The position numbers and the translations under genes were made by a program. A stretch of DNA of 20,928 nt from Gemmatimonadota bacterium. GTDB lineage: Bacteria > Gemmatimonadota > Gemmatimonadetes > Longimicrobiales > Gaopeijiaceae. Below the pieces are notes generated by a model. It was not told where the DNA came from and did not search any database. It worked only from the letters and a program-made list of their open reading frames with translations. The stretch is from the NCBI GenBank assembly GCA_007129525.1, contig SKVI01000023.1, positions 1 through 20,928 of the forward strand, given 5' to 3'. This document shows positions 11,123-18,698 of this stretch, one piece after another; position 1 is the stretch's first letter; the number at the start of each line of letters is the position of its first letter.

Positions 11123-12538
11123 ATGGGGGAGAGGGGGGACCGGAACCGGACGCAGGGCGAGGAGGGCACATCGCAAGGCCGCCCACGGGAGAGACCTCGG
11201 TATGCCGCTGGGGAGGAACTGCCGGATGACGTCGAAGCGGATGAGGAAGCCTGCGAGGCCTGGCTCGTTCGAGCGATCCGGAAGGCCCGGTTTCCGGCCG
11301 GGGCGCCACGTCGCTGTCCGCGGTGTGGCTCGTCCGAGACCATCCGGTGGGGACGATTCAAGCACCGGCAGCGCTATAAGTGCCGCTCTTGTGCTCGGAC
11401 CTTCAGCGACCTGACGGGCACGCCATTCGCCCACTCAAAACGTCTGGGCCTCTGGCTCCGTTTCGGCGAGTGCATGGCTCTGGGGAGCTCGGTGAGGAAG
11501 AGTGCGCGCAGGGTCGGAATCGACAAGGATACGGCGTTTCATTGGCGTCACCGACTGGCGGCGGCATTTGATCGACCGCGCACTGAAGAGATGCGCGGCG
11601 TATGGGCGGTCTGGGACGCGATCCTTCCGCATTCCTACAAGGGGCGGAGACCTCCGGACCGGGCGTCCCGGCGAAAACGCGGGCGGCTGTTGGATCCGCT
11701 CCGTCCGTTGCACGTGCACGTCCTCTTCCTCTGCTCCGACCGTGACCCCAACTGGGAGTTCGTGACCGTCATCTCAAGGAAGATCCATCCGACGGACGAC
11801 GGGTTGGAGGAGAGACTGGGGCCGCTTCTCGCCCCGCATGCCAGTCTCATCGTACCCCTCCACCGGTGTCGTGATTTTGCGGCCTTCGCGTACACGCACC
11901 GCCAGAAGCTCTTCGACCCCATCGGAAGGCGGAAATCGACCTGGGCGCTACTCAATCGTGGAAGGAGAGGGCGCATTCGAGCCCGAGGGCGAACCCTCGA
12001 GCCTTCGTCGAACGGGAGGGAGAAGCGCCACCATCGGGCAGGAACTGACGAAGGTCGATCCGCGCAGCATGCGCCTTTCGGGGACAGCATCGAAGGAGAG
12101 GCAACGAGAGATCTGCGCCTGGAGGCGCCGGACTCGACGGGGAATTCTCGCGAGCCGGAAGGGTTGGATGGTGACGAGCTGACCGAGGAGACGGCCTGGG
12201 CGTTGCATTCCAGAGCCTGGCGCCTCAGGCAGACCTGGAAGTCCTGGATGCGGAGGTTCCGTGGAGTCGCCTCCCGATATCTTCACTCGTACCTGGCGTG
12301 GCATCGACAGCTCGTGGCGGCCCTGCGAGCCATTCCGCATCATCTGCCGGTGGCTTCCATACCAGGGCCACTGGACATCCCTGGCAGGACCGGCCGACCC
12401 ACTCCAGGGGGAGGTGTACTCATCCCGCCCCGCGGGTTGCCGAATGCCTTGAGGCGCTCGGTTGGCCTGGAGCTCCTGCTGGCCAGCGTGAGGCGGGAGT
12501 GGGAGGCCCTGGAGAGGACACAGCTCTGCGCGGCGTGA
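11123..12538 (+). CDS. IS1595-type transposase-like protein lacking the catalytic residues
   Basis: The 471-residue product keeps the architecture of IS1595-family transposases. A zinc ribbon has CPRC (Cys65, Cys68) and CRSC (Cys87, Cys90), followed by RTFSDLTGTPFA, a helix-turn-helix-like stretch (SVRKSARRVGIDKDTAFHWR, 123-142), SYKGRR (171-176) and the C-terminal signature KSWMRRFRGVASRYL (373-387). Where family members read ADETF, this protein has VWDAI: the first catalytic Asp aligns with Trp164. The second Asp region (usually VSD) reads IVPLH, and the VNAYHS region bearing the third residue reads AWRLRQ. A basic then acidic low-complexity insertion (about 268-355) makes it far longer than the usual roughly 300 residues. 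The frame is uninterrupted. It may be a domesticated DNA-binding protein or a recently inactivated transposase; alignment was by memory of family motifs. Confidence 0.75.
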   Translation: MGERGDRNRTQGEEGTSQGRPRERPRYAAGEELPDDVEADEEACEAWLVRAIRKARFPAGAPRRCPRCGSSETIRWGRFKHRQRYKCRSCARTFSDLTGTPFAHSKRLGLWLRFGECMALGSSVRKSARRVGIDKDTAFHWRHRLAAAFDRPRTEEMRGVWAVWDAILPHSYKGRRPPDRASRRKRGRLLDPLRPLHVHVLFLCSDRDPNWEFVTVISRKIHPTDDGLEERLGPLLAPHASLIVPLHRCRDFAAFAYTHRQKLFDPIGRRKSTWALLNRGRRGRIRARGRTLEPSSNGREKRHHRAGTDEGRSAQHAPFGDSIEGEATRDLRLEAPDSTGNSREPEGLDGDELTEETAWALHSRAWRLRQTWKSWMRRFRGVASRYLHSYLAWHRQLVAALRAIPHHLPVASIPGPLDIPGRTGRPTPGGGVLIPPRGLPNALRRSVGLELLLASVRREWEALERTQLCAA

Positions 12539-12831
12539 CGGTGGTAGGCAGTAGCCGTAGGACCAGGGTTTCCTCCATGCGGCGGGATGCCTTCGCCGTT
12601 GAGGCTTTCCAGCAACCTGATCGGAAAGGGAGGGGCGGCCGCGCCGGAGGCGGGTGGAGGACTCGGCTCTAAGCGTCCACCCACAGCGCCCGGGGACAGA
12701 ACGGAGGGGGGCCGGACGGCACGTGGAAGGGGAACGGGTAAGGGCCCCATGGCCCCGGTTCGCGCCCGCTGTTGTGTTCGGCGTGGCCGGCGTTCGGTCT
12801 TGGGCTCCGGGGCAGCCGGTCGAGGGGGAAC
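12539..12831. other. Convergent intergenic region with right-end repeat
   Basis: This gap separates the transposase-like gene from the converging protease gene. It contains the right 33-bp repeat (12677-12709) and a small GC hairpin at 12742-12755 (GGGCC, loop CCAT, GGCCC) that might help end transcription of either gene, though no T-run is present. No coding region is supported. Confidence 0.45.
12677..12709 (+). repeat. Right copy of 33-bp repeat
   Basis: The stretch reads CCACCCACA, three variable bases, CCC, then GGGGACAGAACGGAGGGG. It is the inverted partner of the left copy (26 of 33) and a direct repeat of the third copy at 18625-18657 (29 of 33). Similarity to the third copy extends weakly on both sides (GCG before it, CCGG shortly after). 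Confidence 0.75.
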
Positions 12832-15800
12832 TCAGTACTCCGATACGCTTTTCAGGACCGTACGTACACCGTTCGAGAAGTGGACAGTGAGCGTGCCGGT
12901 CCTGGGCTCGGGAACGATGGCGTCACCGGTGCGGATGATGCCGAAGACACGGCCGTCCGGTCCGTCCCGTAGGAGAGCCAAGGGGAAATCATCGGCGTTC
13001 CATTGCACTCGGAGTCGGGCGGCGCCGGGGGCGCCTTCGGGCCCCTCCACTCCCACCCGCTCTACCTGGAGGTCGGGATCCTGGGTGAACCGCTCTTGCC
13101 CCGGCGCACCTGCGGCTCCGCCGTCCGTGCCTCCCGAGGTGAGCTCTGCCGTGCCAACTGGCGACTCCAGGACGATCCGGTCCACTGCGTTGCGGGCGGT
13201 GTCGTCGAGGGCAACGAACGTCGTGAACTGTCGCAGGGTCGGGTCATCGACGTGGTCCACCGGCAGTCCCTCGACGCTACGCTGGAAGAGGACTCCTCCC
13301 TGAGCGTCCAGCCCCCGGATCACGGCGTCTTCGCCGTGGACGGGGACCTCGCGGCTACGGAGCGCAACGGCTGGACGCAGTCGCGGGCCCTCGTCCCGGC
13401 TCCAGCTTCCCCAGACCAGAAGGCCTTCCGTGGCCGGGCCCGGTGTGGCCATGGGAGGAGCGCCGACGGGGCGTGCCTCGCGCATGGCCAGGACGGCGGA
13501 AAACGTGTAGTCACTGGACCAGACCGGGACGCAGTAGGACATGATGTCCCGGGAATTCCCGGAGCTTGAGATGAGCCGGTCGGAGGCGATGGAGTACCCG
13601 GTGGTCCCGATCCGGGCCCCCTCGTACTCGAACCCGGTAGGCCAGTTGTTGTCGATGCCGCCGGCCCCGCCACAGGGCGCGTGCCAGCGCCCGAAGTTAT
13701 GCCCGAACTCATGGGCGACGACTCGGGCGCGGGAGCTTTCGGCGTCGTGTGACACGGCCGCCAGCGCCGACGAGTTCGGGTTCTGGGCGACATACGCGAT
13801 GCCGGCAATGCCGGGGCCGCTCTGCCGCCGCAGGATCCCGTGGTAGTAGCGCTCGAGGGCCGAGGGGTCATCGCTTCCATCGGCCATTCGGAGTGCGTGG
13901 ATTTCCTGGAGCAGGTCCCTCCAGCCGTCTCCCTGGTCGCTTCCGGAAAGGGGAGACGCATCGCTTACGAAGGTGTCGGGGCGGATGATGGCGTCGTGGC
14001 TGCCAATGGGGAAGAGGTCCAGCGTGGTGGACATGTAGTCGTCGAGATTCCCCGGGTTCAGATCGGCCAGGGTACCCAGGGAGGTGCTCTCGATGGCGAC
14101 GAAGGTGGAGCGGAACGGAGCTGTGGCCCGGGTTGTCGGTCGATGGATGCTTCCGTCGATGGGCCAGGTGAGGAGACTCCGGTCAACCACCGTGATGTCT
14201 TCGTCCTCATCGATGTGCACGCGGAAGCCGAAGTCCTGGCCCACCAGTTCCGGCGGGACGGTCAGGTTCCACGATGCGGTGGCGTCATCCGCATCAATGC
14301 TCGTGGGCGTCGAGCCCGTGGGGGGCTCCACAACCTGGGAGTAGACCGCACCACTCCCGTGGAAGAACTCGACCCGGATCCGGGGCGCGGCATCGTTGGC
14401 CTGGTTCGCCTGCAGGAAGATGCGCGCCAACCCTCCCCGGCCCTCCAGTAGCGGGAGGGTGGCCGGGAAGGTCTGGCTTCCCTGATTCACGTGGGCATCT
14501 ACGACCTCGATCTGAAACCCTTCGTCGGCGAATGCCGAGACGGTTCGGGCGGGAGCCCCCTGGGCGTCGATCCGGACCCGGTTCCATCCCGTCGACGGTC
14601 CCAGCACCCACTCCTGGGCGATGGCCAATCCCTGAGTGTCGGTGAGGACCTCGTCCGGGGTCACCGAGCCGTTGCCCTCCACGATGGTAAAGGAGACGGT
14701 CTCACCAGAGACCGGCGTGCCGTCCTCGTCCACCAACCTGACCCCGGGAGGTTCGCTGACGGGGAAGCCGGCGGCACCCTGCTGATTCTGGCCCTGTACG
14801 ATCTGGAGGGCTCGGATGACTGCTTCGGAAGCCTCGGCCTGGAAGATGACGGAAGCCACGCCGGCCAGGGTGGCTTCCACCCGGTTGTCTCCGGCTTCCG
14901 GTCCCAGGGTCCAACTCTGGAGGGCGGCGATCCCCTCGGCATCGGAGCGGGCTGGAGAGCCCTCCACGCTTCCTCCTCCCTCCACCACCTCGAAGGTCAC
15001 GTCGAGACCTTCGAGGGGATTGCTGAACTCATCGGTGACCCGCACCGCCGGCGCCTCCGGCACGCCCTGGGAGGCGGGGGCGACCTGCCCCTGTCCCTCC
15101 ACCACCACCAGCTTGGCGGCATCTCCGGCCGCGGCTTCGACCTCGAGCACTGCGCGCCGGGCATCGTCGGCGTAGACCTCCAGTCGTTGGGTTCCGGCTG
15201 TGGGACCCAGGATCCAGTCAAGCGTCGTGCGGCCAGCCTCGTCGGTGGTTGGCTCCGGCGGGACGACCTGGCCGCCGCCGGTCACCACGCGGACCTCGAG
15301 CTCCGTGTTGGCAACAGGGTTGTCGAAACGGTCCCGTACCTCGACGACCAGCCCCGGGATCGTTTCCCCCACCTGTCCCTCGGTGGAGCCCATCTCCACC
15401 ACATCCACCGAATCGGGGACATCGGCTCGGGCCGTTACGTCGAAACGGACGGTGGTGAGCCCTTCGGAGCTGGCTTGCATCGACTGGATGCCCGCCACGG
15501 GACCCAGGATCCAGTCGCCAGGGGAGGCCCGTCCCTGCGGGTTGCTCACGGCGCTCGGCTGCTCGACGGCGCCATCGCCTTCCACCACCTCGAAGGTGAC
15601 GGTCACTCCCTCAAGCGGATTTCCGTACTGATCGGTCACCGTGATCCGGGGCAACACGTTCACAGGCGAGGCCACGGTAGCGACGGTCTGGTGACCCACC
15701 GGATTGCGGAGCGAGTCCGGCGGGCCAGGCTGGCCCGCTGCTCGGAACTCCACCGAGCCGACTCCTGAAACGGACGCGGCCACGGCATTGTCGCCGACGG

Positions 15801-16122
15801 TGGTGTCCAGAGTCCACTCCTCGAGAGCCACCATCCCGGAATCATCGGATCGGGTGACTCGGTCCGAGATCTGACCCCGACCCTCCGTGATGGACCACTC
15901 CACGTCGATCCCCGGAGCCGGATTTCCCCTGCGGTCCAGTACGCGGACGCTGGGGGACTCCCCGGAGCGCTCTCCCACCGTTCCCTCCTGGTGCTCGGCG
16001 CTGAGCGGCTCCAGCGAATCCGGCTCGCCGAAGAGGAGCGGGTCCCCGTCGTCGCAGCCTGCCAGTGCTCCCAGAAGGAGTGCGAGGAGGAGGCCTGTGC
16101 CAAGAAACCTGTACGCGATCAT
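12832..16122 (-). CDS. Lipoprotein with five Ig-like repeats and metzincin zinc-protease domain
   Basis: The 1096-residue product has signal peptide and lipobox LAGC with Cys23. Five Ig-like (Big_1/invasin-type) repeats of about 95 residues follow, near 36-128, 134-230, 236-331, 336-429 and 436-532; typical units share a GNPLEG-like turn, FEVVEG and W-x-LGP-x-AG. After a linker domain comes a zinc protease domain with HEFGHNFGRWH (His804, Glu805, His808, His814) and a downstream DIMSYC with Met861 as the likely metzincin Met-turn. The C-terminal 190 residues look like further beta-domains. The family resembles Ig-repeat zinc metalloproteases; M66 is one candidate clan member but is not proven. 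The protein probably sits on the outer membrane or cell surface and cleaves an unknown protein. GGGGA lies 7 bases before the ATG, which overlaps the upstream stop codon as ATGA, implying translational coupling. Confidence 0.85.
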   Translation of the reverse strand: MIAYRFLGTGLLLALLLGALAGCDDGDPLLFGEPDSLEPLSAEHQEGTVGERSGESPSVRVLDRRGNPAPGIDVEWSITEGRGQISDRVTRSDDSGMVALEEWTLDTTVGDNAVAASVSGVGSVEFRAAGQPGPPDSLRNPVGHQTVATVASPVNVLPRITVTDQYGNPLEGVTVTFEVVEGDGAVEQPSAVSNPQGRASPGDWILGPVAGIQSMQASSEGLTTVRFDVTARADVPDSVDVVEMGSTEGQVGETIPGLVVEVRDRFDNPVANTELEVRVVTGGGQVVPPEPTTDEAGRTTLDWILGPTAGTQRLEVYADDARRAVLEVEAAAGDAAKLVVVEGQGQVAPASQGVPEAPAVRVTDEFSNPLEGLDVTFEVVEGGGSVEGSPARSDAEGIAALQSWTLGPEAGDNRVEATLAGVASVIFQAEASEAVIRALQIVQGQNQQGAAGFPVSEPPGVRLVDEDGTPVSGETVSFTIVEGNGSVTPDEVLTDTQGLAIAQEWVLGPSTGWNRVRIDAQGAPARTVSAFADEGFQIEVVDAHVNQGSQTFPATLPLLEGRGGLARIFLQANQANDAAPRIRVEFFHGSGAVYSQVVEPPTGSTPTSIDADDATASWNLTVPPELVGQDFGFRVHIDEDEDITVVDRSLLTWPIDGSIHRPTTRATAPFRSTFVAIESTSLGTLADLNPGNLDDYMSTTLDLFPIGSHDAIIRPDTFVSDASPLSGSDQGDGWRDLLQEIHALRMADGSDDPSALERYYHGILRRQSGPGIAGIAYVAQNPNSSALAAVSHDAESSRARVVAHEFGHNFGRWHAPCGGAGGIDNNWPTGFEYEGARIGTTGYSIASDRLISSSGNSRDIMSYCVPVWSSDYTFSAVLAMREARPVGAPPMATPGPATEGLLVWGSWSRDEGPRLRPAVALRSREVPVHGEDAVIRGLDAQGGVLFQRSVEGLPVDHVDDPTLRQFTTFVALDDTARNAVDRIVLESPVGTAELTSGGTDGGAAGAPGQERFTQDPDLQVERVGVEGPEGAPGAARLRVQWNADDFPLALLRDGPDGRVFGIIRTGDAIVPEPRTGTLTVHFSNGVRTVLKSVSEY

Positions 16123-16748
16123 CGGCCGATCCCCACGGCAATCCGTATGCTGTTCACCGGTATGGCCTGCTGGAAATCAGGCTCGTCGAGCCGAGCGACC
16201 AACCAACCTACCTGGAGGCTGACCGAGCCCAGCAGAACGGGACGGCGAGCCGCCAGGGTCAGAAGGGCTCCGGTGACCTCTCGGGAAGGCCCGACATCCA
16301 ACTCCTCCTTGTAACGCGCGAGGCCTGCCCAACCGGAAAGCGCCACCGGACCGAGATCGATGATGTGCAGGGCTGGACCCGCGGCCAGGAGGGTCGACCG
16401 GTAGTCGTTTCCGCTCCCCATCTGACCCGTGGCGGCAGCTCCGAACCGCCCGCGTAGCAGCGTGGCCTCGAGGCCGGCGAAGGGGTGCGAGTCATTGCCC
16501 AGCCCGCGGCTTCCGACAAGAGCCGTGAGATGCCAGTGAAGTTGAGATCCCGATGAGCGTCGGCCTTCGGCCGGGTTGGAGCCCTGACGGGTGTCCGGAG
16601 GGGATTCAACGGCCGACACCACCGGCAGTTCGAAGGTTGCCTGGGCGTTCACCCCTGCCGGAGCCATGACGAAGTAGACGCAGGCCAGTGCGCCGACGGC
16701 GATTCCGACAGCGGATGGGAAACCTGGAAGACGGAGGAGTGGGCGCAT
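16119..16748 (-). CDS. Small predicted outer-membrane beta-barrel-like protein
   Basis: With the ATG at 16748 the product is 209 residues. It starts with a signal peptide (MRPLLRLPGF, a hydrophobic core, likely cleavage after VNAQA). The mature part has many short alternating segments rich in Gly, Leu and aromatic residues (LHWHLTALVGSRG, FAGLEATLLRGRFGAA, ALSGWAGLARYKEEL, VSLQVGWLVARL, NSIRIAVGIG), which suits a small beta-barrel; no named family is recognised. A longer in-frame extension to 16979 looks like noise and has no signal peptide at its start. No Shine-Dalgarno precedes 16748, so the start is tentative. The stop codon overlaps the protease start (ATGA), so the two proteins are probably made together and may work together at the surface. 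Confidence 0.65.
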   Translation of the reverse strand: MRPLLRLPGFPSAVGIAVGALACVYFVMAPAGVNAQATFELPVVSAVESPPDTRQGSNPAEGRRSSGSQLHWHLTALVGSRGLGNDSHPFAGLEATLLRGRFGAAATGQMGSGNDYRSTLLAAGPALHIIDLGPVALSGWAGLARYKEELDVGPSREVTGALLTLAARRPVLLGSVSLQVGWLVARLDEPDFQQAIPVNSIRIAVGIGR

Positions 16749-17204
16749 GTGAGGTGTCGGAATGGGAAGGGGGCTTCGGCCCGTCCCACTCGTCAGGAAC
16801 GTGGCTACGCCCTCTGTGGGGAGGGGCCCTTCGTATCGAAGCTGCCGAGAAATACGGCACTTCGACGATTGAACCTTACTCCAAACGTGACGACGTGATG
16901 ACCGGGGGGCAAGACGTTCTTCGACTCCGCAACGGTTCCGGAAGGGCAGGTCGCGGGCGTCGCGATGTGACCGCTTCACCCATCGCCGAGTCCCGGGCCC
17001 TCGAGTAGAGTCCGGTCACGAGGACGTCCGTGCGGTTGCGGCAAAGCCGTTGAAGCGCGAGCGATTCCGGGCTGGGGGCTGGGCGAACCGCGTGCGGCCC
17101 CGTGGCTCGTTGAACCGGTCTACACCAGGTCCCAGATGAAAAGCTCCCAAGAAGCCACCGAGGGTGGTCCCAGCAGGTCGTCGTCCAGACAGGAGTATCC
17201 ATCG
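16749..17204. other. Divergent intergenic region between OMP gene and radC
   Basis: No gene is supported in this stretch, which should hold promoters for both directions. The most A+T-rich part is 16850-16890, about 100-140 bases upstream of the outer-membrane protein start. For the radC side, TTGAAC at 17110-17115 resembles a -35 box, but the -10 at proper spacing (around 17133) is poor. An ATG at 17136 is in frame with radC but lacks a good ribosome site. No tRNA or other RNA gene was recognised. Confidence 0.45.
17191..17195 (+). promoter_or_regulatory. Ribosome binding site that decides the radC start
   Basis: AGGAG lies 9 bases before the GTG at 17205. The ATG at 17136 has only a weak AGG upstream, and the ATG at 17214 would be 18 bases from this site, so the GTG is preferred. 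Confidence 0.5.
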
Positions 17205-17861
17205 GTGCGTGAGATGCCCTCCCGGCAGCGTCCTCGGGAACGGCTTCGGGATTCCGGTGTGCGGGCTCTTTCGGTGAGAGAGCTCCTGGCGTTGGTGGTG
17301 GGGTCGGGCGGCGTGGGAGGCTCGGTCCTGGCCCTGGCCGACCGGCTGCTCAAGTCGTCGGGTGGGCGTCTTCGGGGTCTGGGTGCGGCGGAACCTGGAG
17401 AACTGGAGGCCCTCCCGGGCGTCGGGCGCGCCACCGCCGGGCGGATTGTCGCTGCCCTGGAACTAGGCCGGCGAGCCGCCGAGGAAGAAGAACCGGATCG
17501 TCCGAGGGTCCGGGGCCCGGCCGATGTGTACCGGATCATGGCGCCTCGCCTGCGGGATCTTTCTCACGAAGAGTTCCACGCGTTGCTGCTCAACACGCAA
17601 CACCGAGTCCTGCGGGACGTGACGGTGACCCGGGGCATCCTGGACGCGTCACTCATCCATCCGAGGGAGGTGTTTCGTCCCGCGATTCTGGCCAGCGCCG
17701 CTGCGGTGATCCTGGTGCACAACCATCCGTCCGGCGACCCCACACCCTCTCCCGAGGATCGCGCGGTGACCCGTCAGATCTCCGAGGCCGGCAAGGCCGT
17801 TGGGATCCGTGTCCTGGACCACGTGGTGGTGGGGGAGGGAAGGTGGAATTCGGCGAGTTAG
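17205..17861 (+). CDS. radC: RadC-family JAB1/MPN-like protein
   Basis: With the GTG start the product is 218 residues, close to RadC of E. coli. It opens with the family segment PRERLRDSG and RELLALVVGSG, has a helix-hairpin-helix (LPGVGRATAGRI, 70-81), then the JAMM-type metal motif: His172, His174, Ser182 and Asp185 in HNHPSGDPTPSPED, preceded by IHPREVF. The C-terminal VLDHVVVGEGRW fits, but the protein stops some residues earlier than usual: the typical conserved SFxxxGLL-like end is replaced by NSAS. The biochemical role of RadC remains unsettled; the old link to DNA repair is doubtful. The start could also be the ATG at 17136 or 17214. Confidence 0.9.
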   Translation: MREMPSRQRPRERLRDSGVRALSVRELLALVVGSGGVGGSVLALADRLLKSSGGRLRGLGAAEPGELEALPGVGRATAGRIVAALELGRRAAEEEEPDRPRVRGPADVYRIMAPRLRDLSHEEFHALLLNTQHRVLRDVTVTRGILDASLIHPREVFRPAILASAAAVILVHNHPSGDPTPSPEDRAVTRQISEAGKAVGIRVLDHVVVGEGRWNSAS

Positions 17862-17888
17862 CGTAGACGGGGGATTTCCGAGTGACCG

Positions 17889-17903
17889 ACGCCATCCCGG
17901 CGT
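17889..17903. terminator. Small hairpin after radC
   Basis: ACGCC, loop ATCCC, GGCGT forms a 5-bp stem 28 bases after the radC stop codon and before the ribosome site of the next gene. It is short and lacks a T-run, so a terminator role is only a possibility. Confidence 0.2.
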
Positions 17904-17958
17904 TCGGGGCATTGAACGAGCCGGACCCGTGCCTCCCGCGGCGGGGTAGGGGCACTTC

Positions 17959-18618
17959 ATGTCCCAGTCCGCCCTTCGACCCGGATCCGCCGTGACCGTT
18001 CGATGCCATGCGCGACCCAAGCGCCGCCGCCGTTCTGTCGTTCTCGCTTTTGTGGGGTGCCTCCTGATTCTCCTGGTTCTGCCCTCCTGTGCGACCCTCC
18101 AGTCCCTCACCGCTCTCTCCCAGGTGCGTTTCCAGTTGGACCGGGTGAGTGAGTTGCACCTGGCCGGCGTTCGCCTGGACGACGTGCGGGGCTACGAGGA
18201 CCTGTCGGTGATGGATGCGGCCCGGATCGGATCGGCGCTGGTGAACCGGACCCTTCCCCTGGACGCCGTGGTCCACGTGGGTGCGGACAACCCGGGCGAC
18301 AATCCGGAGGCGCGCCTCCTGGCTCTGGATTGGACTCTCTTCCTGCGTGACCGGGAGACGGTCAGCGGAGTCCTGGAAGACGAGCTGGTCCTGCCGGCGG
18401 GTCAGCGGACCGACGTTCCAGTGCGGGTGCGGATGGACCTCCTGGAGTTTTTCGAGGGAGGCACCCGGGACCTGGTGGATCTCGCTCTGGCGCTCGGGGG
18501 TGTTGGACAGGAGCCGGTGGACGTCCGGTTGGAGGCGCTTCCCACGATTCAGACCCGGCTGGGTCCGATTCGCTACTCCGAGCCGTTGGTCCTCGAGGGC
18601 GGAGTCGGGGGGCGCTGA
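17959..18618 (+). CDS. LEA type 2 (WHy-domain) family lipoprotein
   Basis: The 219-residue product has a basic N-terminus, a hydrophobic segment (about 27-41) and lipobox LPSC with Cys44. The mature part (about 50-160) resembles the LEA-14/WHy domain: it begins VRFQLDRVSELHLAGVRL, continues with VHVGADNPGDNPEARLLALD, and has the alternating strand pattern of this beta-sandwich, ending near RVRMDLLEF. Such proteins are linked to desiccation or other stress in plants and bacteria, but no catalytic role is known. AGGGG at 17948-17952 lies 6 bases before the ATG and fixes the start. It is followed within 7 bases by the third copy of the dispersed repeat, then by rel. A role in envelope stress is inference. 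Confidence 0.72.
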   Translation: MSQSALRPGSAVTVRCHARPKRRRRSVVLAFVGCLLILLVLPSCATLQSLTALSQVRFQLDRVSELHLAGVRLDDVRGYEDLSVMDAARIGSALVNRTLPLDAVVHVGADNPGDNPEARLLALDWTLFLRDRETVSGVLEDELVLPAGQRTDVPVRVRMDLLEFFEGGTRDLVDLALALGGVGQEPVDVRLEALPTIQTRLGPIRYSEPLVLEGGVGGR

Positions 18619-18624
18619 CGGCGG

Positions 18625-18657
18625 CCACCCACAATTCCCGGGGACAGAACAGAGGGG
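18625..18657 (+). repeat. Solitary third copy of 33-bp repeat
   Basis: This stretch matches the right-end repeat at 12677-12709 at 29 of 33 positions: CCACCCACA, three differing bases, CCC, then GGGGACAGAAC, one difference, GAGGGG. It starts 7 bases after the LEA-lipoprotein stop codon and ends 41 bases before the rel start codon. No inverted partner and no transposase-like gene lies next to it, so it is either a solo remnant of an element or a member of a dispersed intergenic repeat family. Confidence 0.75.
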
Positions 18658-18698
18658 CTCCGGGAGCATCGGCCTTCCGACCGGGTACCTCACTCATT

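Larger units (their letters stand above)
10885..12709 (+). mobile_element. IS1595-like insertion element or its domesticated relic
   Basis: A 1825-bp segment contains one transposase-like gene and is bounded by imperfect inverted repeats, left 10885-10917 and right 12677-12709, which agree at 26 of 33 positions; the outer 16 bases (CCCCTCCGTTCTGTCC and its complement) are perfect. IS1595-family elements usually make an 8-bp target duplication. The 8 bases outside each end here (CTCCTGAA and GGCCGGAC) do not match, so no duplication is visible. Because the encoded protein seems to lack the catalytic triad, the element is probably immobile on its own. It lies between the phosphodiesterase gene and the convergent protease gene. 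The family assignment rests on protein motifs, and the exact ends on repeat matching by eye. Confidence 0.55.

Noticed and set aside
16749..16979. N-terminal extension of the outer-membrane protein gene to an ATG at 16979
   Set aside because: The added 77 residues look random and would bury the signal peptide in the middle of the protein.
16980..17135. Possible tRNA or small RNA gene upstream of radC
   Set aside because: No T-loop motif, CCA end or cloverleaf pairing could be found.
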